DNA of 64,000 nucleotides from an uncultured Coriobacteriaceae bacterium (GCA_949294735.1 CASFII010000001.1:62001-126000), one strand, 5' to 3'; positions 35,351-44,681 are shown, counted from the stretch's first letter. Numbers and translations: made by a program. The notes: generated from the sequence alone by a model not told the origin.

Positions 35351-36622
35351 CTATTCTGGTCGCGTAAGGTGATTTAGAGCTTCAGCGCGTGCCCAAGCGT
35401 CTAAGACTTCCAGCTGTTCCAAGGATTCCACCTGCTGTACGCCCGCTTTTTCGTGCTCGTTCATGACGGCTTCCACGCATGCTGCAATACCGAGATAACT
35501 GTTTGCACCTTGCAAAAACGTTGCAACTGCAATTTCGTTTGCTGCATTCATAACACACGGAAGGGTTCCCCCTACCGTACCTGCATGTCGCGCAAGTGCA
35601 AGACATCTGAATGTATCAGTGTCGGGCGCAGCGAATTCAAGGCTGCCCAAGGTGCGAAAGTCTAAAGGTTCTACGGGAGCATCCCAACGCTCTGGATAGC
35701 TTAAGGCAAACTGAATAGGAATGCGCATGTCCGTAGTTCCCAAATGTGCTTTTACACTACCGTCACTGAATTCCACCATTGAATGAATAGCACTTTGAGG
35801 TTGCACTACCACTTCGATGCGGTCATAGGGCATATCAAACAGATGGTGAGCTTCAATAACTTCCAGCCCCTTGTTCATAAGCGTGGAAGAATCGATGGTT
35901 ATTTTTGCTCCCATATTCCAGGTGGGATGCTTCAGTGCTTGAGCAGGCGTAATGTGCAGTAAATCTTTTTTCGTTTTTCCGCGAAAAGGTCCGCCAGAAG
36001 CAGTTACCCATAAAAGACGAACTTCACGTTCGTTTTCGCCCAACAGGCACTGATAAATAGCACCATGCTCTGAATCTATAGGCATAAGCGAACCCGCGGG
36101 AGCATCAAGCGGCGCTATGCCAGCGCTGCGGCGAGCTTTATCGAGCTCCTTTGCTAACGGCATAATAAGGTCACCGCCAACGACCAATGATTCCTTATTG
36201 GCCAGCGCTAAAACTTTACCGGCCTTGAGCGCCTCATAACTGGCACGCAGGCCAGCTGCCCCAACCAAAGCATTAACAACTACCTCAACCTCGGGAAGCT
36301 GCACCAAGGAAACAACCGCCTCAGGTCCCACTTCGCAAAACGCTTCGGCTGAAGAAGTGCCTTGAGCTTTTAGCTTGTTGGCATTTTGAACCGTAGTCGA
36401 TTTCAGTGCTTCAAATTCGGGGGAACTTACACAGGCAGCATCACCCAAAGCAACACACGCAACGTTGAATTCCTGAGCCTGTTGAAGAATGTCGCCCACA
36501 CGAGAACCTGCAGCAAGCGCCACAACTTCCAATTTGTCGGCGTGACGACGCACTACGTCAAGTGTCTGCGTGCCAATAGATCCAGTGGAACCTAAAACTG
36601 CTATGCGGCGCTTATCCGACAT
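35351..36622 (-). CDS. dxr: 1-deoxy-D-xylulose 5-phosphate reductoisomerase
   Basis: Second enzyme of the methylerythritol phosphate isoprenoid pathway. The 423-residue protein has the NADPH loop VLGSTGSIGTQTLD, ALANKESLVVGG, the substrate/metal region PIDSEHGAIYQCL and TASGGPFRGK, MGAKITIDSSTLMNKGLE, and FALSYPERW. ATG at 36622 is chosen over TTG at 36643; GGGAGG lies 11 bases upstream. It overlaps the end of cdsA by 11 bases. It follows uppS and cdsA, so isoprenoid precursor and carrier-lipid genes are grouped. Confidence 0.94.
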   Translation of the reverse strand: MSDKRRIAVLGSTGSIGTQTLDVVRRHADKLEVVALAAGSRVGDILQQAQEFNVACVALGDAACVSSPEFEALKSTTVQNANKLKAQGTSSAEAFCEVGPEAVVSLVQLPEVEVVVNALVGAAGLRASYEALKAGKVLALANKESLVVGGDLIMPLAKELDKARRSAGIAPLDAPAGSLMPIDSEHGAIYQCLLGENEREVRLLWVTASGGPFRGKTKKDLLHITPAQALKHPTWNMGAKITIDSSTLMNKGLEVIEAHHLFDMPYDRIEVVVQPQSAIHSMVEFSDGSVKAHLGTTDMRIPIQFALSYPERWDAPVEPLDFRTLGSLEFAAPDTDTFRCLALARHAGTVGGTLPCVMNAANEIAVATFLQGANSYLGIAACVEAVMNEHEKAGVQQVESLEQLEVLDAWARAEALNHLTRPE

Positions 36623-37637
36623 ACGGGATACATCCTCCCGCAATCAAAAGTACTGCAGAGGTTACCGCAACTAAAAAGAGCGAATCACTGCGGTCAAGTA
36701 AACCACCATGACCAGGCATGATGGTTCCAGAATCTTTAAACCCTGAATTGCGCTTGATGCGACTTTCTGCCAAGTCTCCCAAAACACCCATGAAGCCGCA
36801 CACAAAACCAAACAGCAATGCTTGAGGGATGCTCATTGAAACACCAGGAATAAGCGTCAATAAACACCAGAACAGCATCGAACCTACAAGACCAGCAAAG
36901 AAGCCTTCCCAGCTTTTCTTAGGACTCGTTCGGGGAGCCAATTTGTGCTTACCGAATTTGCGTCCAATGAGATAGGCAAAGGCATCATTTGCCCAGACAC
37001 TTAAAAAGATTCCCAAAACCAGGATGCCACCCCAAGGCTCAGGCAATGATGCACGCGTCAAAACAATGCCGCATAAAAGCATGCCGGTATAGGCGGCTCC
37101 AAAGAAGCTTACCCCTACGTCAGCAATACGTGCACGCAGCCAAAACACATACCAAACAATGAGAGCAATCAATAAGCCTAAACCCACCAAAGCGATGCCT
37201 GTTAAGCCATAGAAATAAGCACTGATGGGATACAAAACCGCTGCGATAATACCCAGCATCTCATTGGGGAGTTTCGCGTCGGAGCGCAACATGTAATAAA
37301 ACTCACCCGCAGCAATACCCGCCGTTGCTGAAAGCATAAGAACCGTTGGAATATCGCCTGCCAAAATACAGACAACCGTAATAAGGGTATACACTAAACC
37401 CGTACGAAAACGCACCTGAATGTCAGTTGGGTTTTTTAGTTTCTCAGGGGTTTTGCTCAGAGCAAAACGCTTCATCTTTTCTTTGCGCGCGGCGCGTTCT
37501 GCATCATGATGCGCCTTTTCTTCACGTGCTGCGTCAGAAGCAGTTCTTACGCGTTCGTCGTCGGGAGAAAAACCTTCAAGCGAAAAACGCGCTTCAGCTT
37601 TACTGGCGTCTTGGTTGATGTTCTGGGGTTCGTTCAC
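36612..37637 (-). CDS. cdsA: Phosphatidate cytidylyltransferase
   Basis: Makes CDP-diacylglycerol for phospholipid synthesis. The 341-residue protein has a soluble, charged N-terminal extension (about 75 residues) not common in the family, then about eight membrane helices. The signature SRIKRNSGFKDSGTIMPGHG followed by GLLDR is complete. NDAFAYLIGRKFGKHKL and SPKKSWEGFFAG are also typical. It overlaps uppS by four bases (ATGA) and dxr by 11 bases, a tightly coupled run. Confidence 0.93.
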   Translation of the reverse strand: MNEPQNINQDASKAEARFSLEGFSPDDERVRTASDAAREEKAHHDAERAARKEKMKRFALSKTPEKLKNPTDIQVRFRTGLVYTLITVVCILAGDIPTVLMLSATAGIAAGEFYYMLRSDAKLPNEMLGIIAAVLYPISAYFYGLTGIALVGLGLLIALIVWYVFWLRARIADVGVSFFGAAYTGMLLCGIVLTRASLPEPWGGILVLGIFLSVWANDAFAYLIGRKFGKHKLAPRTSPKKSWEGFFAGLVGSMLFWCLLTLIPGVSMSIPQALLFGFVCGFMGVLGDLAESRIKRNSGFKDSGTIMPGHGGLLDRSDSLFLVAVTSAVLLIAGGCIPYVG

Positions 37638-38422
37638 GAATTCACCGCCCCGAAGCGACGATTGCGCCCCTGAAAATCAAGTAACGCACGTAAAAAGTCA
37701 TAGCGATTAAAGTCGGGCCAAAGTACCTCAGTACAATAGAATTCCGAATAAGCTATTTGCCAAAGAAGGAAGTTTGAAATGCGCATTTCGCCAGATGTAC
37801 GAATAACTAAATCTGGGTCAGGAATGCCAGCAGTATAAAGCTCACGTTCGAAATTTTCTTCCGTTAGTAGATCAAGCGGGTTGCCGCCAGCATGACCAAC
37901 AGCCATGGCATTCACGACGCAAGCTTTTACCGCATGCATTATTTCTTGGCGCGCTCCGTAGTTCACCGCAACAACTAACGTCATGCCGGTGTTATTGCGC
38001 GTTTTTTCCCAGGCTTCATCAAAGGCAGCACGCGTTTCTTCGGGAAGGGCCGACATATCGCCAATGGTGCAAACCCGAACGTTTTCTTCATGCAAACCAT
38101 CCACTTCTGCCAGCATGGTTTTAGCAAAAAGATCCATGAGCCCCACTACTTCTTCTTCGGGGCGCTTCCAATTCTCCGTTGAAAACGAATAGATGGTTAG
38201 AAAGCGAACACCCACGTCAGAAGCACATCGAATAGTTTCACGAACCGCTTCAATACCCGCTTTGTGACCGCGCAGTCTATTTAGCGCACGTTTTTTCGCC
38301 CAACGGCCGTTGCCATCCATGATGACAGCAACATGCTGCGGGACACGTTCTTCGTTCAGCAACGCAGGATCAAGCCCCTCTGGCGGGTCTGGGAAAATGT
38401 AATCCAGTGGTTTGTGTAACAA
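37634..38422 (-). CDS. uppS: Isoprenyl transferase (undecaprenyl diphosphate synthase)
   Basis: Elongates farnesyl diphosphate to the undecaprenyl carrier for wall synthesis. It has HVAVIMDGNGRWAKKRALNR (the catalytic DGNGRWA motif), GHKAG, LTIYSFSTENWKRP, and the C-terminal IRTSGEMRISNFLLWQ. The last motif has M where most family members have R-L-S. No ATG is available; TTG at 38422 is chosen because GAAGGAG lies about eight bases upstream, though an earlier TTG at 38443 is in frame. It heads the uppS-cdsA-dxr run after the frr terminator. Confidence 0.93.
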   Translation of the reverse strand: MLHKPLDYIFPDPPEGLDPALLNEERVPQHVAVIMDGNGRWAKKRALNRLRGHKAGIEAVRETIRCASDVGVRFLTIYSFSTENWKRPEEEVVGLMDLFAKTMLAEVDGLHEENVRVCTIGDMSALPEETRAAFDEAWEKTRNNTGMTLVVAVNYGARQEIMHAVKACVVNAMAVGHAGGNPLDLLTEENFERELYTAGIPDPDLVIRTSGEMRISNFLLWQIAYSEFYCTEVLWPDFNRYDFLRALLDFQGRNRRFGAVNS

Positions 38423-38483
38423 AGTAGTCGCTCCTTCAGACAATACGCATGAAAGTAAAGCGCAAAACCGGAGTCAGGTTCTA

Positions 38484-38514
38484 AGAAAAATCTAGACCTA
38501 AACGGCCTAGATTT
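38484..38514 (-). terminator. Terminator overlapping the frr stop codon
   Basis: Minus-strand stem AAATCTAGGCC/GGTCTAGATTT (11 bp with one G-U; plus-strand arms 38504-38514 and 38488-38498) with loop GTTTA, followed by TTCTT. The frr stop codon (38507-38509) lies inside the stem. It should reduce read-through from pyrH-frr into uppS. Confidence 0.7.
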
Positions 38515-39064
38515 CCATTACTTCTGCTTCCTTTTTCTTAAACAGATCGTCTACTTCGGCAATGTATTTGTCAGTAAGTTTTTGAATCTCTGCTTCGCCA
38601 CGACGCTGTTCGTCTTCGGGCAAATTGTCCTGCTTTACCGCTTTTTCCAAGGCAGTGTTTGCGTCACGACGAGCGTTACGAATGGCCACACGAGATTCTT
38701 CAGCGTAGTTTTTGCACTGCTTAACTAGTTCACGACGACGTTCTTCGGTAAGTGCCGGGAACGGAAGACGAATGCACATACCGTCATTTGAAGGGGTAAC
38801 TCCCAAATCGCTTTCAAGGATGGCTTTTTCAATGGTCTTCAGCGTGCTTTTGTCCCACGGTTCAATAACAAGCATGCGAGCATCAGGCGTTTTGATGCCA
38901 GCCATCTGATTCACGGGGGTAGAAACTCCGTAGTAATCTACGCGAATACGATCAAGAACCATAGCATTAGCGCGACCAGTACGTACGGCGGCAAAGTTTT
39001 CACCTAAAGCCGCGATAGTCTTTTTCATGTGCTCTTCAGCACGTTCTAAAATTTCGTTCGACAT
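38507..39064 (-). CDS. frr: Ribosome recycling factor
   Basis: Splits post-termination ribosomes together with EF-G. At 185 residues it has the normal length, with AVRTGRANAMVLDRIRVDYYG, INQMAGIKTPDARML-type core (here PVNQMAGIKTPDARML) and the C-terminal LTKCNAEIDxL-like helix (here LTDKYIAEVDDLFKKKE). It starts 11 bases after the pyrH stop, with AGGAGGGG before the ATG. pyrH-frr is the near-universal pair. Confidence 0.95.
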   Translation of the reverse strand: MSNEILERAEEHMKKTIAALGENFAAVRTGRANAMVLDRIRVDYYGVSTPVNQMAGIKTPDARMLVIEPWDKSTLKTIEKAILESDLGVTPSNDGMCIRLPFPALTEERRRELVKQCKNYAEESRVAIRNARRDANTALEKAVKQDNLPEDEQRRGEAEIQKLTDKYIAEVDDLFKKKEAEVMEI

Positions 39065-39075
39065 TGTGTCCCCTC

Positions 39076-39798
39076 CTAGTTCGCTTCAACCACGGTGCCC
39101 ACTTTTTCGCCGCGCAGCGCACGAGCGATATTACCCTTGGTGGTGAGGTCGAATACAATCATCGGCAATTCATTATCCATGCAAAGTGAAGTAGCGGTGG
39201 AGTCCATTACGTGCAAGCCCTGGGAAAGCACGTCCATATAGGTCAGGTGATCATAACGAACAGCATTCGGATTCTTTGCTGGATCGCTGTCGTAGATGCC
39301 ATCAACCTTCGTTGCCTTCATAAGTACGTCAACATCCAGTTCGCAAGCACGGAGTGCAGCTGTTGTGTCAGTGGTGAAGTAAGGATTACCCGTACCAGCT
39401 GCCAGAATAACTACGCGACCTTTTTCCAGATGACGAATAGCGCGGCGGCGAATATAGGGTTCGGAAACTTCTTGCATGTTGATGGCGCTTTGCACACGCG
39501 AGAAAATGCCATGACGTTCAAATGCGTCTTGCAAGGCAAGAGCGTTCATAACCGTTGCCAGCATGCCAATGTAGTCAGCTTGAGCACGATCCATACCTTC
39601 AGCAGAACCAGCAAGACCGCGGAAGATATTGCCGCCGCCAACAACAATAGCCAGCTGAACACCACCCTTAACCACTTCGGCAATTTGGTCGGCCAAGTCA
39701 TCAACCACCTTTGGGTCAATGCCGTAACCTAAGTCACCCGCCAAAGCTTCACCAGATAATTTCAGCAGAACGCGTTGATATTTGAACTCACCTTGCAT
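39076..39798 (-). CDS. pyrH: Uridylate kinase
   Basis: Phosphorylates UMP to UDP; a hexameric amino-acid-kinase-fold enzyme. The 240-residue protein has [54 protein letters not shown] and [16 protein letters not shown] at 39798 is chosen over TTG at 39813 because AAAGG lies seven bases upstream. It is normally preceded by rpsB-tsf, but here an HtrA gene lies upstream, so those genes must be elsewhere. Confidence 0.95.
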   Translation of the reverse strand: MQGEFKYQRVLLKLSGEALAGDLGYGIDPKVVDDLADQIAEVVKGGVQLAIVVGGGNIFRGLAGSAEGMDRAQADYIGMLATVMNALALQDAFERHGIFSRVQSAINMQEVSEPYIRRRAIRHLEKGRVVILAAGTGNPYFTTDTTAALRACELDVDVLMKATKVDGIYDSDPAKNPNAVRYDHLTYMDVLSQGLHVMDSTATSLCMDNELPMIVFDLTTKGNIARALRGEKVGTVVEAN

Positions 39799-39943
39799 AG
39801 CGAAACCTTTCAAAAGTGTGGTTTACAGAGTACAGAACAATCTTAGCTGAAAATGCCCGTTTTTGCGCGTCGCGTTGCAGAGTTCATAGCATTTTCGCGG
39901 TGCTTTTTAGAAAAGATGCGTGTTTGAAAGTTGAGCCCTAAAA

Positions 39944-39978
39944 CAAGGGCGGCGCCCTCCGGGGAACAAGAGGGCGCC
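39944..39978 (-). terminator. htrA terminator
   Basis: Stem GGCGCCCTC/GAGGGCGCC (39951-39959 and 39970-39978), ten-base loop, followed on the minus strand by GCCCTTGTTTTAGG. It lies 29 bases after the htrA stop and isolates it from pyrH. Confidence 0.7.
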
Positions 39979-40006
39979 TAAGAGAAAGAGGAATGAACGT
40001 GAATTA

Positions 40007-41326
40007 CTATTGAAACAGATCGAATAAACTTTCCTGTTGCGTTGGTTCGCTTGAACTTTGAGAGTTTGCATCAGAGCCAAGCGTTACCTCAACCTCCATC
40101 TGTTCACCAGCGCGATTTACACTGAGCGTTACTGTGTCGCCAGGATTCTTCGTGCGAATATCCAGCATCAAATCACTTGCGCCTTCAACGCTTTCGCCAT
40201 CAAACGCGGTGATGATATCGCCGACTTGCAAGCCCGCTTCAGCTGCGCCGCTACCTTCGTTGACGGCTGCTACGTACGCGCCCGAGTTAACTGCAAAGCC
40301 ATAACGCTGAGCTACCTGATCGTTTACGGTAGAGAGCGATACACCAAGCTGCGCGTGCGTGGGAGTTTCGCCAGCAATAATCTGTTCCGCCAGTTCAACT
40401 GCATAGTTCACCGGAATCGCGAAACCTACACCAGAGTAATTCCCCGAATAAGAGGTAATAAGCGTATTGATACCAATAAGCTTACCGTCGGAGTCCACTA
40501 AAGCACCGCCTGAATTACCAGGGTTGATAGCTGCGTCAGTCTGAATCATGTTCGGGTAAATGGTTACTGAACCAGAGTCTGCACCATAACCATATGAGTC
40601 GCTTGACATGATTTGAGATCTACTGGTTGCAGAAATGATGCCCGTAGCTACCGATTGCTCCAGACCAAAGGGACTACCGATAGTCATAACCCATTCACCA
40701 ATGGTTAAATCATCGGAGTCGCCAATTTCAATTGCCTGCAAGTTTTCTGCCCCTTCAGCTTTAAGAACCGCAATGTCTGAGCTGGGGTCAGATCCCACTA
40801 TTTCTGCGTCATACTGGTTGCCTTCAACTGTTACCGTAACGGCGTCAGCACCTTCGATAACATGGTAATTCGTAATAATGTAGCCATCGGAGGTCAGAAC
40901 TACACCACTACCGAGAGAAGACTCCTGTAGCTCTCCGCTACTTTGATATCCATAGTAACCCCAACCTGTTTGCACTTCGGTATACACATCAATGGCAGCT
41001 ACCGAAGGAAGGCATTTCTCTGCAACACTTTCAGCTAGTGTGGTGTTTTCGTCAGCACTACCGCTGGTTGCCGTGTCGCTTTGCGAACCTAGCACCACCG
41101 AACCGTTTGAGCCTAAGATGCCTGTACTATTCAGAGCAACAAATCCACCGAGCGCTAACACGCATGCCACAAGCGCGCCCAAAAAGCCCCACAGGAAAAC
41201 TTTGCCTCCTGACTTACGCGAAGCTTCCTGTTTTACTTCGACACTTGCCGGTGCCTGGGCAGCTGGCTGCGATTCCTCCTCAAAAGCCCCAGGAGGTGTT
41301 GGGGGTAATTTCGACGTGTCATTCAT
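40007..41326 (-). CDS. HtrA/DegP-type membrane-anchored serine protease
   Basis: Envelope quality-control protease of 439 residues. A cytoplasmic Pro/Glu-rich N-terminus leads to one membrane helix (about residues 43-66), then a trypsin-like domain with catalytic His in TNYHVIEG, Asp in SSDIAVLK and Ser in NPGNSGGALV. A PDZ domain (about 320-410) contains GAAEAGLQVGDIITAFDG. The topology matches Gram-positive HtrA (YkdA/YvtA) types. AAGGAG precedes the ATG. It is divergent from the SCP2-like gene. Confidence 0.92.
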   Translation of the reverse strand: MNDTSKLPPTPPGAFEEESQPAAQAPASVEVKQEASRKSGGKVFLWGFLGALVACVLALGGFVALNSTGILGSNGSVVLGSQSDTATSGSADENTTLAESVAEKCLPSVAAIDVYTEVQTGWGYYGYQSSGELQESSLGSGVVLTSDGYIITNYHVIEGADAVTVTVEGNQYDAEIVGSDPSSDIAVLKAEGAENLQAIEIGDSDDLTIGEWVMTIGSPFGLEQSVATGIISATSRSQIMSSDSYGYGADSGSVTIYPNMIQTDAAINPGNSGGALVDSDGKLIGINTLITSYSGNYSGVGFAIPVNYAVELAEQIIAGETPTHAQLGVSLSTVNDQVAQRYGFAVNSGAYVAAVNEGSGAAEAGLQVGDIITAFDGESVEGASDLMLDIRTKNPGDTVTLSVNRAGEQMEVEVTLGSDANSQSSSEPTQQESLFDLFQ

Positions 41327-41546
41327 GGTAACTCCTTAAAGTTTTGGCTTGTCGTTTGTTGGGTTAAGATTAGCACGCATTATTAAAACAACCGTTCACG
41401 GCCAAAAATCGTCACTTTTGTGTCACGCAAATACTCCATTTGATGTACTCCCTGTGAAGCAGGAAAGGGTTCGCTCAACGTGAGTGCTAGAATTTTTGTA
41501 GCGTCGTCACCACCAGGCGATGAAATCTGGCAGCAAAGGAGGCTAC

Positions 41547-42056
41547 TTGAATACCAGAACACAACATCATGCTCGCGGGATTAAAGCATTGTATGTTCGT
41601 ATATTGCTTATCTTACTGCCCGTGCTGCTAAGTGTCTTTCGACACGTTTCGAAACGAATCCGAACAGAGATTGGATACTTCCCCGACGGCTTTACCTTTA
41701 TGCTTTCAGTTCGCGGGAAAGATTTGGCGTGTGCCTGCCAGAAAACTGCGTCAGGATCATTTAGGCGCGTAAAGCCGAGCGAAATTGCCTCAGATGTAGA
41801 ACCAGGAAGTGGACTTGCATCGGCGAATCCTTCGGCAGTAACCATTGACTACGTGATTGACTTCAGGTCACTCAACTATGCTTTTGATTGTTTTTCGGGT
41901 GGTTTAACCTTAACCGCCGCTTTTGCGCAACGTGCCTTTTCAACGCGCGGATCAAACGACTATGGCGTGGCTTTGACCTATATGTTTAGTGCACTTCTTC
42001 GCATGTTCTTCGGCTGGCGTGCTGCTTGGCGAAAGCCAGCCTATTCAAGCAACTAA
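41547..42056 (+). CDS. SCP2-like lipid-binding protein (tentative)
   Basis: About 169 residues. After a short basic N-terminus comes a hydrophobic stretch (about residues 14-31), then a segment whose C-terminal half (TIDYVIDFRSLNYAFDCFSG followed by GLTLTAAFAQRAFSTRGSNDYG) resembles the strand-helix-strand pattern of sterol-carrier-protein-2 domains. TTG at 41547 is chosen because AAAGGAGG lies four bases upstream. An alcohol dehydrogenase and an aldehyde dehydrogenase follow in the same direction, which would suit a role with hydrophobic aldehydes or lipids. The domain call is pattern-based and unverified. Confidence 0.6.
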   Translation: MNTRTQHHARGIKALYVRILLILLPVLLSVFRHVSKRIRTEIGYFPDGFTFMLSVRGKDLACACQKTASGSFRRVKPSEIASDVEPGSGLASANPSAVTIDYVIDFRSLNYAFDCFSGGLTLTAAFAQRAFSTRGSNDYGVALTYMFSALLRMFFGWRAAWRKPAYSSN

Positions 42057-42088
42057 TTCACCTTACAGTTATAAGCGAAAGGAGCCTT

Positions 42089-43282
42089 ATGAGCACCGCT
42101 TTTGAATTCCATTGCCCCACCAAAATTGTTTGTGGCAAACACGCTTTAGAAAAACTTCCTGACGAATTAGTGATGACCGGCATGAGTCATCCCCTCGTTA
42201 TGACCGACGCAGGTCTTATGAAGCTTGGTGTGGCGGCAAAGCTAACCGATGTCTTAGACGCAGCTGACGTAACGTATGACCTTTTTAGCGATGTCCCGCC
42301 CGATTCTTCTATGGATGTGGTAAATCAGGTGGCTCATCTGTATGTCGAAAAAGGCTGCGACGGCTTCGTGGCCATCGGCGGCGGTTCCGTTATTGACACA
42401 ACAAAGGGTGCTGCCGCTTCACTCGCCTGCAACGGTGTAGACTTCGCCACGCTTCAAGGCTCTGAGATTCTCACCGACAATCTGCCCCCTTTCATTGCGG
42501 TTCCAACCACGGCTGGTACAGGCAGTGAAGTGACTTTGGTAGCAGTTGTGAAAGATACTCAGACACACGCTAAGCTTTCTTTCACGTCCTACAAGCTGCT
42601 ACCCCACGTAGCCATCCTTGACCCAGCTCTTACTGCTTCTTTGCCACCAAAGCTCACCTCAACCACTGGCATGGACGCATTAACACACGCCATAGAAGCC
42701 TATACCTCAACCCAGAAAAACCCCGTGAGCGACGCCTTTGCGGTCAAAGCTATAGAGCTAATAGCATCCAACCTTACCACCGCTTGCACCACACCCGACA
42801 ATCTGGATGCGCGCACTAATTTGGCACTGGGATCTCTGATGGCTGGTGCAGCTTTTAGTAACGCCATGGTTGGTATTGTTCATTCGCTTGGTCATTCTTT
42901 GGGAGGTCTGTGCGGCATTCCGCATGGACAAGCTATGATGATGCTTCTTCCTCACTGCGTGCGCTATAACCTCAAGCATGGAATTCATGCAGGAGAATAC
43001 GGCAAGCTTCTTCCTTATCTTGCACCCGCAAAAGCCGAAGAGCTCGGTCATCAAGCATCAAAAGAAGTACTTGACCAGGCAGTGTGTGACACACTTTTTG
43101 CCATGAACACCTACTTCCATGACAACTTCGGCGCTCCGCTTACCCTCAAAGATCTTGGAGTAAAGCACGAAGACTTACCTGCCGTAGCCAAACAAGCGCG
43201 CTACGACGGTTCCGCTTTGTACAACAGCGTAGAAGTAACTTTGGAAATGGCACAGGAAATTTTGGAGGCTGTATATGAGTAA
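42089..43282 (+). CDS. Iron-containing alcohol dehydrogenase
   Basis: NAD(P)-dependent group III alcohol dehydrogenase (397 residues). It has the nucleotide loop GGGSVIDTTKG, the conserved PTTAGTGSEVT, the metal-binding region GMDALTHAIEAYTS and the histidine cluster HSLGHSLGGLCGIPHGQAM. Substrate preference cannot be read from sequence. ATG at 42089 is supported by AAAGGAG and by the family start. Its end overlaps the aldehyde dehydrogenase start by eight bases, so alcohol and aldehyde oxidation or reduction are coupled. Confidence 0.92.
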   Translation: MSTAFEFHCPTKIVCGKHALEKLPDELVMTGMSHPLVMTDAGLMKLGVAAKLTDVLDAADVTYDLFSDVPPDSSMDVVNQVAHLYVEKGCDGFVAIGGGSVIDTTKGAAASLACNGVDFATLQGSEILTDNLPPFIAVPTTAGTGSEVTLVAVVKDTQTHAKLSFTSYKLLPHVAILDPALTASLPPKLTSTTGMDALTHAIEAYTSTQKNPVSDAFAVKAIELIASNLTTACTTPDNLDARTNLALGSLMAGAAFSNAMVGIVHSLGHSLGGLCGIPHGQAMMMLLPHCVRYNLKHGIHAGEYGKLLPYLAPAKAEELGHQASKEVLDQAVCDTLFAMNTYFHDNFGAPLTLKDLGVKHEDLPAVAKQARYDGSALYNSVEVTLEMAQEILEAVYE

Positions 43283-44681
43283 CACCTACCAAGGAGTGGC
43301 AGATATCGAAGCTGCTGCCCAGAAAATGAGGGATTTCTTCACTGAAGGCGCAACTTTAGATATTGAATATCGTCGCAACGCATTAGTGCGTATGAAAGCT
43401 TATCTCAAAGAGCACGAAGAAGAAGTTCTAGACGCTCTGCAACAAGACTTAGGGAAGTCCCACTTTGAAGGGTACGCCACCGAATTGGGATTGGTTTACG
43501 AAGAAATCAACACCTGCTTAAAACACTTGACCTCATGGACTCGTCCAAAAAGAGTGGCAACGCCTATTACCCACTTCCGTAGCTCTTCAAAAGTGCATCC
43601 CTATCCTTTGGGTGTTGTGCTTATTCTTTCCCCCTGGAATTATCCTTTGCAATTAGCCTTGGTTCCTATGGCTGACGCTATTGCTGCTGGCAATTGCGTG
43701 GCACTCAAGCCTTCACGCACATCACGCGCCACCAGTAAGTTTCTCATAGATATGCTAGACGCCCTTTATCCCGCAGAGTACATCTGTGGATTCCCAGGGT
43801 CGGGCGAAATGAACAACTGGCTCCTTGAAGTACAGTGGGATCATATTTTCTTCACGGGAAGCACCCGCGTAGGGCACCAGATTATGGAGGCTGCCTCCAA
43901 GTTCTTAACACCCATAACGCTGGAACTGGGTGGCAAAAGCCCCTGCATTGTGGACAAAACCGCAAACATTAAACGGGCTGCCCAGCGTATTGCCTGGGGC
44001 AAAGGCATCAATTGTGGGCAGACCTGTGTAGCTCCTGACTATTTCTTGGTACACGAAGATGTTGTTGATGAATTGATACAGGGTTTGGACGAATGCTTCC
44101 ACCAATACTACGGAGAAAACATTCTTGCTTCGGATGACTGGCCCCATATGATTAACCAGCATCATTTTGAACGCGTGATGGGTCTTATTGAAAACCATAA
44201 CCCCAATGCGCATATTGCCTTTGGCGGTAAGGGAGATTCTGAGAGCCTTCGCATTGAACCAACATGTATGCTGGGAGTAACCCTCGATGATCCAGTAATG
44301 AATGAAGAGATCTTTGGGCCAGTACTACCAGTTATCACCTATCGTACGCTCGAAGAAGCGTTTGGTATTGTACGTACCTTCGAAAAGCCGCTTGCTTGCT
44401 ACATCTTTAGCGATAACGCAGACATACAAGAACGCGTTATTTATGGGTTGCAGTTCGGTGGAGCGACCATTAACGACGTAGTGATTCATCTAGCTAATAA
44501 CCATATGGGTTTTGGCGGCGTTGGCAGTTCGGGCATGGGGGCATACCACGGCAAGGTTGGCTTTGACACCTTTACTCATTACAAGTCCACGCTCAAAAAG
44601 GGCACGTGGCTTGAGCTACCGGTCCGAAATCCCCCGTTCAGCGCTGGCAAGCTCAGGCTCCTCCGCATGTTGATGAAATAG
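43275..44681 (+). CDS. Aldehyde dehydrogenase (class 3-like)
   Basis: NAD(P)-dependent oxidation of aldehydes; 468 residues. It has LILSPWNYPLQLAL, KPSRTSRATS, FFTGSTRVG, the catalytic glutamate in LELGGKSP, and the catalytic cysteine in NCGQTCVAPDY. Short length and the hydrophobic, basic C-terminus (KLRLLRMLMK) resemble class 3, fatty-aldehyde-type enzymes. It overlaps the alcohol dehydrogenase gene by eight bases. Its 3' end overlaps the convergent O-antigen-ligase-like gene by 66 bases. Confidence 0.92.
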   Translation: MSNTYQGVADIEAAAQKMRDFFTEGATLDIEYRRNALVRMKAYLKEHEEEVLDALQQDLGKSHFEGYATELGLVYEEINTCLKHLTSWTRPKRVATPITHFRSSSKVHPYPLGVVLILSPWNYPLQLALVPMADAIAAGNCVALKPSRTSRATSKFLIDMLDALYPAEYICGFPGSGEMNNWLLEVQWDHIFFTGSTRVGHQIMEAASKFLTPITLELGGKSPCIVDKTANIKRAAQRIAWGKGINCGQTCVAPDYFLVHEDVVDELIQGLDECFHQYYGENILASDDWPHMINQHHFERVMGLIENHNPNAHIAFGGKGDSESLRIEPTCMLGVTLDDPVMNEEIFGPVLPVITYRTLEEAFGIVRTFEKPLACYIFSDNADIQERVIYGLQFGGATINDVVIHLANNHMGFGGVGSSGMGAYHGKVGFDTFTHYKSTLKKGTWLELPVRNPPFSAGKLRLLRMLMK

